From Rutidosis leptorrhynchoides (lineage: Eukaryota; Streptophyta; Magnoliopsida; Asterales; Asteraceae), in contig NC_092337.1 in the NCBI RefSeq assembly GCF_046630445.1, positions 365,310,001-365,374,000 of the forward strand: DNA of 64,000 nucleotides, given 5' to 3'. The translations under genes were made by a program, and so were the position numbers. Shown here one piece after another: positions 11,521 through 23,815 of the stretch. How positions within the stretch are numbered: position 1 is the stretch's first letter; each line of letters starts with the position of its first letter. The notes under the pieces were generated by a model that saw nothing but the letters and a program-made list of their open reading frames with translations, did no database searches and was not told the DNA's origin.

Positions 11521-13380
11521 ATTGGTTGTAGGGAATTAGGTTGCATTAGTGAGTCTAGACCGGACCAAGTAGGATTCACTAATAGGACTAATCTACAACT
11601 TGCTTGTTTACTTGTTTCTGAGGGACCTTCTGCATGCTACTGTGTTATAGTACTGCATGTTACTGCTTATTACTACTGCATGCTACTGCTTACTTTTATT
11701 GCTATATGATCTTACTGCATGCTATTGCTTATCTTTACCGCCATGCGAACTTGCTATAGGCTTATTTCCGCTATTGCATGATTACTATCTGCTTTCACAT
11801 GTTACTTCTGTTTAGCACTGTTGATATTATTGCCATGCTGTGTACTGTTTTAGACAACCTAGGTTGTTGTAGTGCCTGATTACATGCTTGCTTCATGTCT
11901 ACCATTCGCTATACCGACTTGGAAAAATTACCTTTCCTAGTACAGATGTTTTTCTGAACCCTTTTCCCCCACTCGTCTAGCCCTAAGGATTAGTATTGTA
12001 ATCCGCCTGTTAATACCGTTCCACCGTTCCGGAGATTGAAATATTACTTCACGCAATCTAGTAGGAGTACCGATCGGATTACACGCCCACTAAAGTTGAT
12101 CCTCGGAGGAGGAGATATGTGAGGACTTGTCGGAATAACCGCACCCCGAGCTCACTCTAATTAGCCACGCACAACGTATGAACATTAGAAGGTTGTTCAC
12201 TTCCCGCAAGATGACCTGTATCCCGTACGCTTTCATGATCCTCACTTATCTCCTTCATTCTTCCCTACTGCTCGACGATCTAACGACACTTCTGGACATA
12301 GGTCCCCAACACTCTTAGGAATTGGAGAAGTCGGGAAGGCATCTCCTTTCACAAGGTCATAGTGTCTTCTACTGATGCTCAGCCATACCCAAGGACTTGG
12401 GAGTCGCCTCGAAACATATTGTATTACTACTTGCTACACGTACAACTCGAAACGAGACCCATATTGAATTTCTAGAAAGGAACCTAACGACATTACCGGA
12501 ACCCGAACATTTTGAAGAAGTTTCGAGACATTTAGATGCATGACCTACGGAACCTACGCACCCACACCGAGAAACTGTGAGATTAATTATGTAGATTTTA
12601 TTTTGAGATAGCATAGATAAGGCACCGTTAGGTGGAATTGAGTAGAACTTGAAGTGAACACGTTACATTGACCATATGGAGTGATATTGGAATGAACGTA
12701 CGATTTAGTACAATATAATGACGCCAGGCCAGCGTGATTATATTGACGTAAATCATGCAGAAATCCCAATGTTACTATATAAGGAATATGAAGCGATTCA
12801 AAGGAAATTTTGGTAGGAACCACTTGAGTATACGCATTACGGTCTGATAAAGGTAGGAATAACCACTTAGCCTAGGTACTGAAAGAGAAGGGCCTGGATT
12901 GCAGAATTGATAACCCGAAAATTTGTTATAGATATACACACCCTGGGCACTTAAGTAAAAAGTTCTCAAATAGGAAAAACTTTGGACTTACTTGCGGTAG
13001 AGCAATCGTTATCTCAGTTATGGAGACTCGCATGGATCCTGATTTTAGTTAGGGTGCATTTCTTCACAACGTTTATTGTCTCTGAGATGTTAATACTAGA
13101 GTGATAGAAACCTTACATCTAAGAACTTTAGCGTTATGACTAGTAAGCCATTAAAAACCATAAGAGTTAAGTATTCTATAGGACAAAGTAATGGTAATCT
13201 GGAAGAGATAGAGGAATGATTTAAGGTAGTATCTTATAATTAACAGGTGGGTCATTTGGAGATGACCTCATGCCGACGAAACTTGGAAGTTTTATAGTAG
13301 TAGTTGAAAAGGATTAGTTACCTGCTTGATGTTATTTGAGAAGGTTGATGGAATTTTTTGCGATAGTATAATAAGATTTA
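11521..13380 (+). other. G3 leader and degenerate gag region
   Basis: No ORF longer than about 100 codons has retroelement features here. By position it should hold the leader and gag, but no zinc knuckle or capsid motif is legible. I regard it as decayed or replaced. Confidence 0.45.
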
Positions 13381-13384
13381 GTTG

Positions 13385-13765
13385 GAATGGACTTTAGGAT
13401 TAACCTAATACTCATCAAGATAGGAAGCTTTGATGAAATAGTTGGAACAGATTGGCTTTCAAGGATGAAAGCGTAAGTTATTTATAGTAAGAATATTATT
13501 CGTATACCTCGCGAGAATGGTGAGCCAGAAGCCATCTGGGTTACTTCAACAACCCGAGATCCCACAATGGAAATGGGAAGGGATGACGATGGATTTCATC
13601 CTGAAGACTACCAAAAACAATAGGCAGTTATGACACCATCTGGGTTATCGTTGACCGCCTCACCAAATCTGCTCACTTTCTAGCCATGAAAGGAACCAAT
13701 ACAATGGACAAACCTGCACAACGATACATAAAGGAAAATGTATCCCGTCACTTCGGCAATTCAAA
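13385..13765 (+). pseudogene. Protease fragment joined to integrase fragment (G3)
   Basis: 13400-13530 reads as the C-terminal part of a Ty3 protease, with GSFDEIVGTDWLSRM followed by a stop and then IIRIPREN. At about 13530 it changes frame and passes directly into the integrase core: [12 protein letters not shown], then after another frameshift [15 protein letters not shown], ending near VSRHFG at 13765. All of reverse transcriptase and RNase H, and the first part of integrase, are missing between them. The integrase is cut before its second and third catalytic residues. The join lies at a gccatctgggtta sequence that recurs about 95 bases downstream, so microhomology-mediated deletion or template switching is plausible. 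Confidence 0.8.
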
Positions 13766-16690
13766 TTCTATCTTAAGGACTGGCCAGGAATCTTATTTGA
13801 TACTCATTCTTACGCGACTCTAAATCCTAACTTACTCCGAGAGATTTCTTATTTGATGATAATCGTACCATCATCCTTCTTACGTCAATATTAGTCGTAC
13901 CAGTTTGAAATTTCTAAAATCAATGGGTAGTTAATTCCCATCCTCATACTCTCCCACTCGTATCTCACTTATAAGCAACAACTTCACACTTAAGCATTTT
14001 TGGTCAAAGGACTTATGTCCTACTAAAAGTCATCAACCACATTTAAATTCAATAGTTTTTATTACCTCAAATGTCACCCGAAATTTTCAAAAATCTTTTA
14101 CTCGATCTTTTCCCAACTTGTAATCTCCGAAATATGAAAATTTGTTTGCCAAAATTTTACACACACTATTTTACTGTGCGATCCTCTCAAAGTTTTATAA
14201 AAATTTATTTTATTGCCATTCGTACAAATTTTAGAAACCGTATATGTTAAATAATTACTTATTTTGACTAGTACACATGAAATTTTACTTTCACTTTTAC
14301 AAATCAAAGCTTTTATTCAAAAGATATTTTACCTTAAAATGGTACGTGTTGCACATAACCCTAGTTTGCTAAGAACTTCGTTTCTTTTCTTACATTGTCA
14401 CCTTAAACGATTTTTATAAAATTTTCGTTGCTTGTCAATATAAAATTTTTCGTTGCTTATTCGTATCCAAGTCTTCATGGAGACTTTACAACCATCGAAA
14501 CCGAGAGATTCATGGGTGTGTATATGATGAAGGCACTTACTACCACGTCAGGCAGAGCCTTCGGGCATCCATCAACACTTAAACCATTCAAAATTACTGC
14601 GTTACCCTAGGGATCTTATCCTTCACACCTGTCCGAGCGATGCCCTATCTTACACAACTCAAAGTCCTGACTTATTCCAAGGGATTCTCATCTAGCGATA
14701 TTAACATCATCAGTACTCCGACTTTAATATTGGCCATAACCTGTTTGGCATTTTTGCAAAGTCAAGAAACAATTAACTTCTCATCCTCATGCTCTATCCT
14801 TCATACCTCACTTTTTAGCAACGGCTTCGCAAGTGAACGTTTTTGGCCCAAAGACTTATGTCATCAAAATTACATTTAATTCATTAGTTTTCATTACCTA
14901 GTAATGTGTCACCCAATGATCCAAAGATTTTTCACTCAATCTTTTTCAACTCGTAAACCCTGAAATACGAAAAACTATGTTTATCAAAAATTTTACACGC
15001 TAATTTTACACGTTTATTTGTGCGGTCCTCACGAGATTTATGGACAAGTGAAACTTTTCTGTCACTTATGCGATTTATAAAATCATATATGTATAAATTT
15101 ATCCTTACTTATTTTGGGTTAGTACATACTAAGTTATACCTTCAAAATATTTAAAAGTCTCTCCTTTATCGAGTTATTTAACTTAAGTCAAATAGTTTTG
15201 TGCAAAATGGTACACGTTGTACATACTTCTAATTTCACTAGGAACTTCGTTCCGTTTATATTTTCATATCAAACGTTTAAGGGTTTTTCAAAACTACCTT
15301 GGTCGATTTTATTAAAGGTTTTCGTATTAAACTACACCACGTATGGATCACACTTCTTCTCGCCCTCCGTTAGGGATGAAACTTACCATCAAGATCCTTG
15401 TTAAAAACTCTTGAGCCACTTTGGATGGCAGTTTTATAAAATTTGTTAGGAAGTCTTTGCGCTCATAAAATGTTCCTCTTAAGGTTAGACTTGGCAAAAA
15501 CGCGGGCCGATAAATCAACTTTCTGGGACCACTCATTGGTCACCATATCATAGGAAAGGCACTAGGTGGATTTCTACTCTCAATATTTCACGGCTAATCG
15601 CAACACCCTCGTAACCATCATCTCTAAGAATTAGTGTATTGAGGTGCAAGAAATCATTTTTTTTTTAGATTCTTTTCACTTGGAGTAAACCATTCTTTAG
15701 GACCAAGGGTTCACGTATCTTCCCATCCACGCATCCCCTTAAGTATAAGGACAAATTCAGGATGAACCGCTCGGAGAGTTCACTCTCGTTCAAAGATCAC
15801 ACCTTTCGTGCGATTTTCTTTCGGAATTGTAGTATAAGATACTTTACGAATCTATGAATCTTGTTATCCTCTTGGAAGGGACTGCTTATAACATCTACGA
15901 CACTGATGTGGTTACTCTATATATTTCTTCCCTCGTTGGTTGCAACTATATGATGTTCTAGTTAATGTTAACCCTAACCTCAACATGTAACTGAAAGGAT
16001 AAAGTTACATTATAGAGCTGTGCTTTTATTCCATCTAAGGACAAGTTCACATGCAGTATGGTAAACTAAGGTGATATCCTTCATTGTTCGTTCAGACCGT
16101 CCTGAAGACACTATAGATAATTATGGCTTGAATTTCAAATAAGTCCGATTAGTCACTTTCAGCTAAAATTTCAATTCATTTAGTCAAATGAAACGTTCTT
16201 AAATATCGAGTTCTTTATGCCTATGGTCTCCCTCCGAAATCTAGGGGTTAGTGAAATCCGCGGCTAACACTATCTATACATCAAATCACATAGTTGTGAT
16301 CACCATGTTTTCCATTCTACCTGTCAGCTTTATATTGCGACATAAATGCTCGATGTTTTAAATGAGTTTGGTAACATTCATGATACATTTCATGCATCCA
16401 GCTTACTGAAAATGCCTGTAAGGCTAAAAACATCAAATTTCCTTTTATGGGTATATATATTCGGATGACATATTCATGATAGCAAGAAACGAAATCAACT
16501 TGTTCATCTCTTAGGACAAGAGACTTACATAATGGCATATACATATTCTTACTTTTATACGCCCAAGTACCTTTCGAGGTAAATAACTCACTTCTGAGCC
16601 CATGAGTCTCACGGAACCTTGATACGCTACTTCTTATTTAAATACGGTACCATTTGTAGTCACTAGCTAAATTTCGGGACGAAATTTCCA
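13766..16690 (+). other. Long non-coding 3' region of G3
   Basis: About 2.9 kb of AT-rich sequence between the integrase scrap and the polypurine tract, with no credible ORF. Two blocks resemble each other (around 13930-14430 and 14790-15260; both carry actcaatct/tcgatctttt and acacgctaattttac-like segments), which suggests an old internal duplication. Confidence 0.5.
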
Positions 16691-16692
16691 CT

Positions 16693-16705
16693 AACAGGTG
16701 GGTAA
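16693..16705 (+). other. Polypurine tract of G3
   Basis: aacaggtgggtaa lies immediately before the 3' LTR start (16706, tgtaacgacccg). It is preceded by aaatttcgggacgaaattt, a sequence shared with the 3' ends of elements 2 and 3. Confidence 0.8.
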
Positions 16706-19671
16706 TGTAACGACCCGACTTTTTCGACTTGCTTTTATGCCTTGTATTTTTGCGAAACTGCGTAATTGTGCGTACTGTGTTACTTTATTACTCCGGAATC
16801 TTGGTACACATGTTTTATATTCATATATACTTTAAAACGTGCCTTGGTGTGTGTGGAATGCTTAACTTGTCCACCGGATGCTTTATAACCGTTAGTGTTA
16901 CTTGCCGTTACGAATAAACCGCGGACTGCGCGCACGTTTAACTTTTGTCGGAACCGGAATATTTGGATAGCGAAATATTAATTATTATTTTATAATAATA
17001 ATTACTTGGGCCTTTGGATGCTTAATTTTATTTATTTAATTGCTAAAGCCCAATAGTTAATCTTGTTGGACTTTCTACCTTGTTGGGCTCAAGCCCACCC
17101 TACTCTAGCTAGTGACCCAATTAATTAGCCCAAGTATTATTACTAGTGGCCCATAATAATAAATAAATAAATTAATTAATTAATTTATGAGTCATACTAG
17201 CATAATGGATAAGGATTACCAACTTTGTTACAAGAGATTCTAGCATAAGGACACACTTTAGACTCCATTAGTCAAAAAGCAACATTTTGTCCCCCTCCCC
17301 CTCCCTAAAAACCGTCCACCATGGTGCCATGTCACCAATCCTTGTTAATTTCCTTTGCTTATAAATACTAGCCTTTAGTCTCTCATTCCAACACTTGATC
17401 ATTTTGATTTTTCACACACTTGTTCTTTCTTTCTTTCCATACTTATAAGTTTTCTTTTTCTTCCTCTTTTCCTTCAACATTTTCGTGTATCATCATCATT
17501 CATCTATGGAGATCAAGTTCCTTTTAGCTTGATCTTACTTATATCTTGTTGATTCAAGCATGAATCTTTCAAGAACAATAAAGATTCAAGCTTTCTAGCT
17601 TGAATCTTCATATCTTTTATAGATCTACTTCTTTTATACTTTAATCTTTCTATTTTGTAATAAAGATTCAAACTTTTGTTTGTAATCTTCATGCATCTTC
17701 AAGATCCAAGCTTTATGCTTCAAGATCTTCAAGAACAAACAAGATGCAAGCTTTCTAGCTTGAATCTTCATATCTTTTTATTAGATCTAAGTTCTTTTTG
17801 CTTTGATCTTATTATTCTGTTAAAAAGATTCAAACTTGTGTTTGTTATCTTCATATATCTTAAAGATCCAAGCTTTATGCTTCAAGATCTTCAAGAACAT
17901 CAAAGGTTCAAGCTTTCTAGCTTTGCAACCTTGTAACTTGTGTGAAATGGATCCAAGCTCTCTAGCTTAGGGTTCCATCACCTCTCTAGACTTGGATTGT
18001 GCTTATACTTATTGAATTAATGTAAAGTTTGTAACTTTAGTTGTTATTGTGAATTGAAATTGTGTTAAGACTAAGGATATGATGTAACCTTGGTTCATCA
18101 TCCATCTAAGACTCATGAATGAGTTGTGTTCTTACTTGGTCTTAACATATTGTGTATTGATGGTGAATCTTGGTCAAAAGTGATGCTAAACCATCAACGA
18201 GTTGTACACTTGAAGCTACAAGCATCAAGGATGAGAACCGTGATGAGCATCAAGCACCAAGAACCCCACCGGAGTACTTACCTACTATTTTTCATATCTG
18301 ATCAGGCCACCTGTGTAAAGACCCGTCCTAATCCATCTGGACGAAGTCCATATTGATTATAAACGATTCACAACAGTTGATTACATCGCGAGGTACTTGA
18401 CCTCTATATGATACATTTTACACACATTGCATTCGTTTTTGAAAAGACAATCTTTCATTTCATCGAAAGTTGACGACATGTATACCATTTCATAATATAT
18501 CTAACTATAATTGACTTAATAATAATCTTGATGAACTCAACGACTCGAATGCAACGTCTTTTGAAATATGCCTTGAATGACTTCAAGTAATATCTCTATA
18601 ATGAGCAAATGCACAGCGGAAGATTTCTTTCATACCTGAGAATAATCATGCTTCAAAGTGTCAACCAAAAGATTGGTGAGTTCATTAGTTTAACATAAAT
18701 AATCATTTTCATCATTTTAATAGACCACAAGATTTTCATTTCTCATAAATATACGTCCCATACATAGAGACAAAAATATCATTCATATGGATTGAACACC
18801 TGGTAACTGACATTAACAAATTTCATATAAGAATATCCCCATCATTCCAGGATCCTCCTTCGGACATGATATAAATTTCGAAGTACTAAAGCATCCGGTA
18901 CTTTGGATGGGGCTTGTTGGGCCCGATAGATCTATCTTTAGAGTTCGCGTCAATTAGGGTGTCTGTTCCCTAATTCTTAGATTACCAGACTTAATAAAAA
19001 GGGGCATATTCGATTTCGATCATTCAACCATATAATGTAGTTTCGATTACTTGTGTCTATTTCGTAAAACATTTATAAAAGCGCATGCATTCTCAGTCCC
19101 AAAAATATATATTGCAAAAGCATTTAAAAAGGGAGCAAATGAAACTCACCTAATGTATTTTGTAGTAAAAATACATATGACGATATTGAACAAATGTAGG
19201 GTTGGCCTCGGATTCACGAACCTATACCAATTATTGATATATCAAATAATATTAACACATATAATAAATGTGTAAAATAGTAAAACAAGTTTTATATATT
19301 ATACTTGTTATATTTAATAAGTTATATGTTATATTTAAGTATTTTTAGTATTAACTTATTATAATTTATTATTTACCTATATAGCAAATACTCTTTAGTT
19401 AATTTAGTAAAAATATTATGTAATATCATTTGGTAAAATATATTAATATTGTAAATATGTTATAAATATTATACATTAATGTTTTATATATAATATAATG
19501 TATTAAAATATAATAGTATATAATATGATCATGATATACGTAGTAATTATATTTTTTTTTTATGTAAATAATATTTGTTTGTTATAATTAATAATAATAA
19601 TGGAAATAAAATAATAATAATAATAATAATGATTATGAAAACTACCTTTAAAGCTTAAAAATAATAAATCA

Positions 19672-19734
19672 CCCGAGCCAGGACTCGAACCCGAGACCTC
19701 TCGCTCATCAATCATACCCCTTAACCAACAACCA
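19672..19734 (-). other. tRNA-like segment 1 within the solo LTR
   Basis: On the minus strand there is a perfect internal B box (GGTTCGAGTCC, 19681-19691). About 35 bases upstream of it is an A-box-like TGGTTGTTGG. A GAGCGAGAGGT arm is shared with segment 2. No full cloverleaf is convincing, so this is tRNA-derived rather than a tRNA gene. Confidence 0.55.
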
Positions 19735-19935
19735 TTTGTGATTTTCTGATTTAATAGCGAATTATAATCTTATAACCCATCTCTTTATCATATGTCCATA
19801 TTCTAGTCCAACTTACATTAGCCCAACAGAAATAAGATTTCGACCCAACTAATAACCGTGCCATAATGGCCCAAGTGCATATATCGGGCCAAGTGTTGAG
19901 TTGAATAATAAAAAAAGAAAAAGAAAAACTATTTT

Positions 19936-20004
19936 TGCCGCAGGCTGGGATTGAACCTCTAACCTCTCGCTCACCCCTAACATAACCAGACCACTCCGCC
20001 ATTT
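19936..20004 (-). other. tRNA-like segment 2 within the solo LTR
   Basis: The minus strand has TGGCGGAGTGG (19991-20001), an exact match to the A-box consensus, and GGTTCAATCCC (19947-19957), a good B box, at tRNA-like spacing. The arm GAGCGAGAGGT is shared with segment 1, 250 bases away. An ORF over this region (19751-20002) is a by-product. Confidence 0.6.
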
Positions 20005-20403
20005 TTCCTTTTCTATTTTAATACCATCTTTTACTTATAAAACCCGTTTATTCAGTTTCTTATTTATTCTACCTAAACAACACCCAGAACTATTTAATAT
20101 CCTCTTCATCTTTCATCATCGTTATCTTCTACTCCCGTAACATCATCGTCATCACATTCGCTGGAATAGAAGTAGGACTCGTACCGTAGCAGCAAGACGG
20201 TAAACAACGAAATGCGTAATGCTCCTTTTTTTTTTTTTTTTTACCGTTACAGTATCCTAAATGTTTTCCATGGTTTATCATTTGAACAAAAATAGATAGC
20301 AGTTAGTAGTACATGGATGATGTTAGTGATTGAACAGGAACAAGAGAAATATGGTGAGTTCATGGTGGTATTGTGATGGTGGCGGTTTTCTAATCATCAC
20401 CGA

Positions 20404-20438
<35 letters not shown>

Positions 20439-20446
20439 GAGAGAGA
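20404..20446. repeat. (GA)n microsatellite
   Basis: A run of GA dinucleotides with one interruption, in the purine-rich part of the solo LTR. Confidence 0.95.
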
Positions 20447-22202
20447 TATATCGTGAAAGGTGATGGTGGCAGTTGTAGGTGTTTGAACGGAGGATGGTGG
20501 TGAAGGTGGTGGCTCTCGGTTGGCCTGTGGAGGTGATACCGGCCGAAGGTGATGCCCAAGATGGTGGATCATGATCATAAATCCATCATCGTTTTTCCTT
20601 ATTTTCTTTCACAGTTTCGAACGGAAACATAAGCAGAAACATTCAGTAGCAGATTTAATGGGTTTCGTTTGGGTTTTGAAAACTAAACAATAGTGGTTTA
20701 ATTAATGATACGTGGTTTTATTGAAAATAATCAAGGATACCGAAACAATTAATGATTAGTACAACAGAAACAAAAACGATGGTGATTGTGAGGGTTGTTT
20801 TTTTTTTTTTTTTGGTTTGGGTCGTTTAACAGAAAAATATATATACGAGTTTGATCATGGGTTTTAGATGATGATGTTTTGGTTTGTGTTTGATCGAAAA
20901 GAACACAGGAAGAATCAAGTGGCGGTTGTTAGGGTGACGATGGGTGGTGATGGATTATGATGATGGTTGTTGGTTTTATGGAATGAAAAAGAAAACGAAA
21001 ACAACAATAATGGTAGTTGTGAATTGCAGGAAGAAGAAAATAAAGAGAGAGATGGTAGATGTCGACGGCTGTAATGACCAATTAGTAATAGTATACGATG
21101 GTGGTGATATAGAACTAGGTTCAAAGGTGGTGGTGGTTTACGGTAAGAGAGAGAGAGTGATGGTGGTTGAGTTGTGGTAGTTCACGAAGGTTGTAATCTT
21201 TGATGGTTTTGGTTATGGGTCTCGATCAAGTGGTAATTGTTAAAATGATAAAAACAGGAAGTGAAAATGATTGTAGAGAATCGATGTAGTTCTAGGGAAA
21301 ATGATGAAGGTTGTTATTTTTTAATGGTTGTATGTTGACATAAATATGTAATATTTATGTACTGGTAATAATAATAGACACAAAAAGATAGTCTAGTGGT
21401 GAATGTAAAACAAAACATCACAGTATCCCTAAATATTAATTTAATGAATTATAAAGTAAAAGAAGAAAATGTGTGATTTGTACAGCTAGCATGTATCACT
21501 AATAGTGTGATGACCGTTTTTTTTTTTTTATTGATCCATGTGATGATATAGTCAAGCGAATAAAATATCAAAAAGCAGGGATGAGTGGGATAACAAAACC
21601 AACATACAGTAATATTAAATTAATAATAATAATATAATAATAATAAATAAATCAATGAATTATAACTGTATAAGAATGATATGAAACTTTTAAAACAGTC
21701 CATCAGCCTTAAATTATTGGTTTACTGTTTTCTTTCACGGACTAGACTTCGTGTTCCGTTGTTAATCAGTTGCGGATAAAAGTGTTCGAAAAGAAAAATC
21801 CCAAATTTTTAAATTAACTATATTTATTTTGGTCATTATGGTATAAAATTCAATCATTATTTTGTTAAATAAAAATTACATCAACTGTCCCTCTCAATTC
21901 TGAGTAAAATATAAAAAGTGTTAAAACTTAACAAATAGTTCCTAAATACATTTTTAATAAGCCTAAATTTTATAGAACTCGTTTTCGTATCACCGTTTAT
22001 TTTAAAATTACATAAGTTTAAATTTAACTTGCTTAATATCAATCGAAACATTAAATGAGTATTACAATCATTTAATATTTATTTTTAATATACTTTATTT
22101 ATATATAGAGATATATTTTAAATAATAATTATTATAATATCCTATTTTTATTTTATTAATTTTTATTAATAACAACATCTAATACTTCAAATTATATTTC
22201 GA

Positions 22203-22204
<2 letters not shown>

Positions 22205-22295
<91 letters not shown>
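22205..22295. repeat. (TA)n microsatellite
   Basis: About 90 bases of uninterrupted TA near the 5' end (minus sense) of the solo LTR. Confidence 0.97.
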
Positions 22296-22296
<1 letters not shown>

Positions 22297-23815
22297 GTAC
22301 ACACTTATCTATTTACAATTAATTGTTCGTGAATCGTTGGGATTAGTAAAAGGGTAATTGATTACATGAACACATTTCAAAGTTTTTGAAACATCAACAT
22401 TAAAGACTTTGCTTATCGTATAGAAATCAAATAAGATTCAAGTTTAAATTTGGTCGGAAATTCCCGGGTCATCACAACCTGGGCTATTGGAAAGTTGATT
22501 TTCAGTTATTTCGGTTCGATTAGATGATTTTCCGTTTAGGCCTCATCTTAATCCGAGTTACGGTTTAGGATTTATGGCCCTCCGAGTGTCACTACACCCT
22601 ATTAACGTTGTGCTGAAATTTCTGACCTACTCGCACTTAAACCGTCGACACGGTCAAACGAAGACGAGTTAGGTTCTGAAAATTGGTCAGCTGTTAGGGG
22701 ACTCACATACGGAGCCATAGCCAGTGACTATGTGTCTTTTCTATTTACGTAGAGGTCGTAGCAGCTGACCGAAGTCAGCCTATTGTTTCGATCTCTATTC
22801 TTGTCGAACTTACTTAGCTTTTATGATGATGAATGATGATGATGATGACACTTAAACTTATTTTATGCACTATTAGAATTTATAAATACAACCTACTGAC
22901 CTAGTAACCCTTGATTTAGGTTGACGACCTTTCGGACCGACTTACTACTTGCGTACTTTTATTACCAGCTTTACCGCTTTTATCACTGTGAGTTATAGTA
23001 TCCCTTTTTACCACTTTTACTATTTTTGGGACTGAGAATACATGCGTTATTTTACGTTTTACATGTTAGGCACGAGTACTTAAACTTTATATGTGTGTGG
23101 GTTATACAACGGCATAAACATTCCCCTTAGCACGGTAAGTTTAGTCATTGGTTTTTGAACCGGTGAACGCGAATCTTAGTTATGGATTCATATGGTTTGA
23201 CATCCCCACTCGGGCTAGTCGCGCTAGTATTTAATGGGTGTTTAATACTTTGTGAACATACGCACTCGCCAAGTGTACTTTCAGGGGGTTATAAACGTTA
23301 AGTCTAGTTACCGGGTGCCCACGGTTATACATATACTTTATCATACTGATTTGAATTACTGATTTGAAACACTTGTTTGAAGCACTGAAATCTCGTGGCC
23401 TATATTACATTACTGATTACAAACAAACTATAGCTCACCAACATTCGTGTTGACTTTTTTAAGCATGTATTTCTCAGGTGCTTAGACGTTGTTGCTTCCG
23501 CTGTTAGACTTGCTGTTAGACTTGCTGTTATAGACTTGCTGTTATGGACCTGCTGTATTAGATTTTCACAGCATTACTTAGAGATGTCTCAAGGATGGAA
23601 CTTTTATTTTGCATTCGTGACTTACGTTATTTTAAAACAATGGCTTTGTAATGACCTTTGTACCATGTACTCATGTTAATGTTTTCTAGTCATCTTTTGT
23701 AAAACGCTATCTTTTTACGAATGCAAACTGGTTTTCAAACAGCATATAGTGTTTGACCTTGTAATGATCCTGTTGTCGATGATCCGTACACGATGGTTTT
23801 GTACGGGGTGTCACA

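Larger units (their letters stand above)
18314..22476 (-). mobile_element. 4.16-kb solo LTR with ACCTG target duplication
   Basis: It is bounded by TG...CA (tgtaaagacccg ... tcatcaca on the plus strand) and flanked by acctg at 18309-18313 and 22477-22481. The interior has no primer site, polypurine tract or coding region, so it is a solo LTR left by intra-element recombination. The first ~950 bases on the plus strand (18314-19260) match the U5-side of the element 1 and element 2 LTRs, including the stretch with gggcccgatagatctatctt. It therefore belongs to the same Tekay-like group, minus orientation. It is unusually long. Confidence 0.9.
8564..23815 (+). mobile_element. G3: plus-strand Ty3/gypsy element, internally deleted
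   Basis: The 5' LTR is 8564-11506, the internal region 11507-16705, and the 3' LTR 16706-18313 plus 22477-23815; the 3' LTR is split by a solo LTR. The flanking five bases are actca on the left and actct on the right, a near-perfect target duplication inside copia B. The two LTRs differ by roughly 2-3% in the stretches I compared. Only fragments of protease and integrase remain, so the copy could move only with proteins from elsewhere. Confidence 0.9.
16706..23815 (+). repeat. 3' LTR of G3, split by a solo LTR
   Basis: The parts are 16706-18313 and 22477-23815. Together they align end to end with the 5' LTR, from tgtaacgacccg to tcaca. The split is at the position corresponding to about 10165 in the 5' LTR. 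Confidence 0.9.

Noticed and set aside
19751..20002. 83-residue ORF starting MAEWSGYVRGERE
   Set aside because: It reads through a tRNA-like segment; such peptides are a common artefact of A/B-box sequences.
19936..20004. A functional tRNA gene
   Set aside because: A and B boxes are good but acceptor and anticodon stems do not pair convincingly and there is a related degenerate copy nearby.
20323..21180. His/Ser-rich and Val/Met-rich ORFs
   Set aside because: They derive from the GA microsatellite and purine-rich LTR sequence; no domain and no supporting context.
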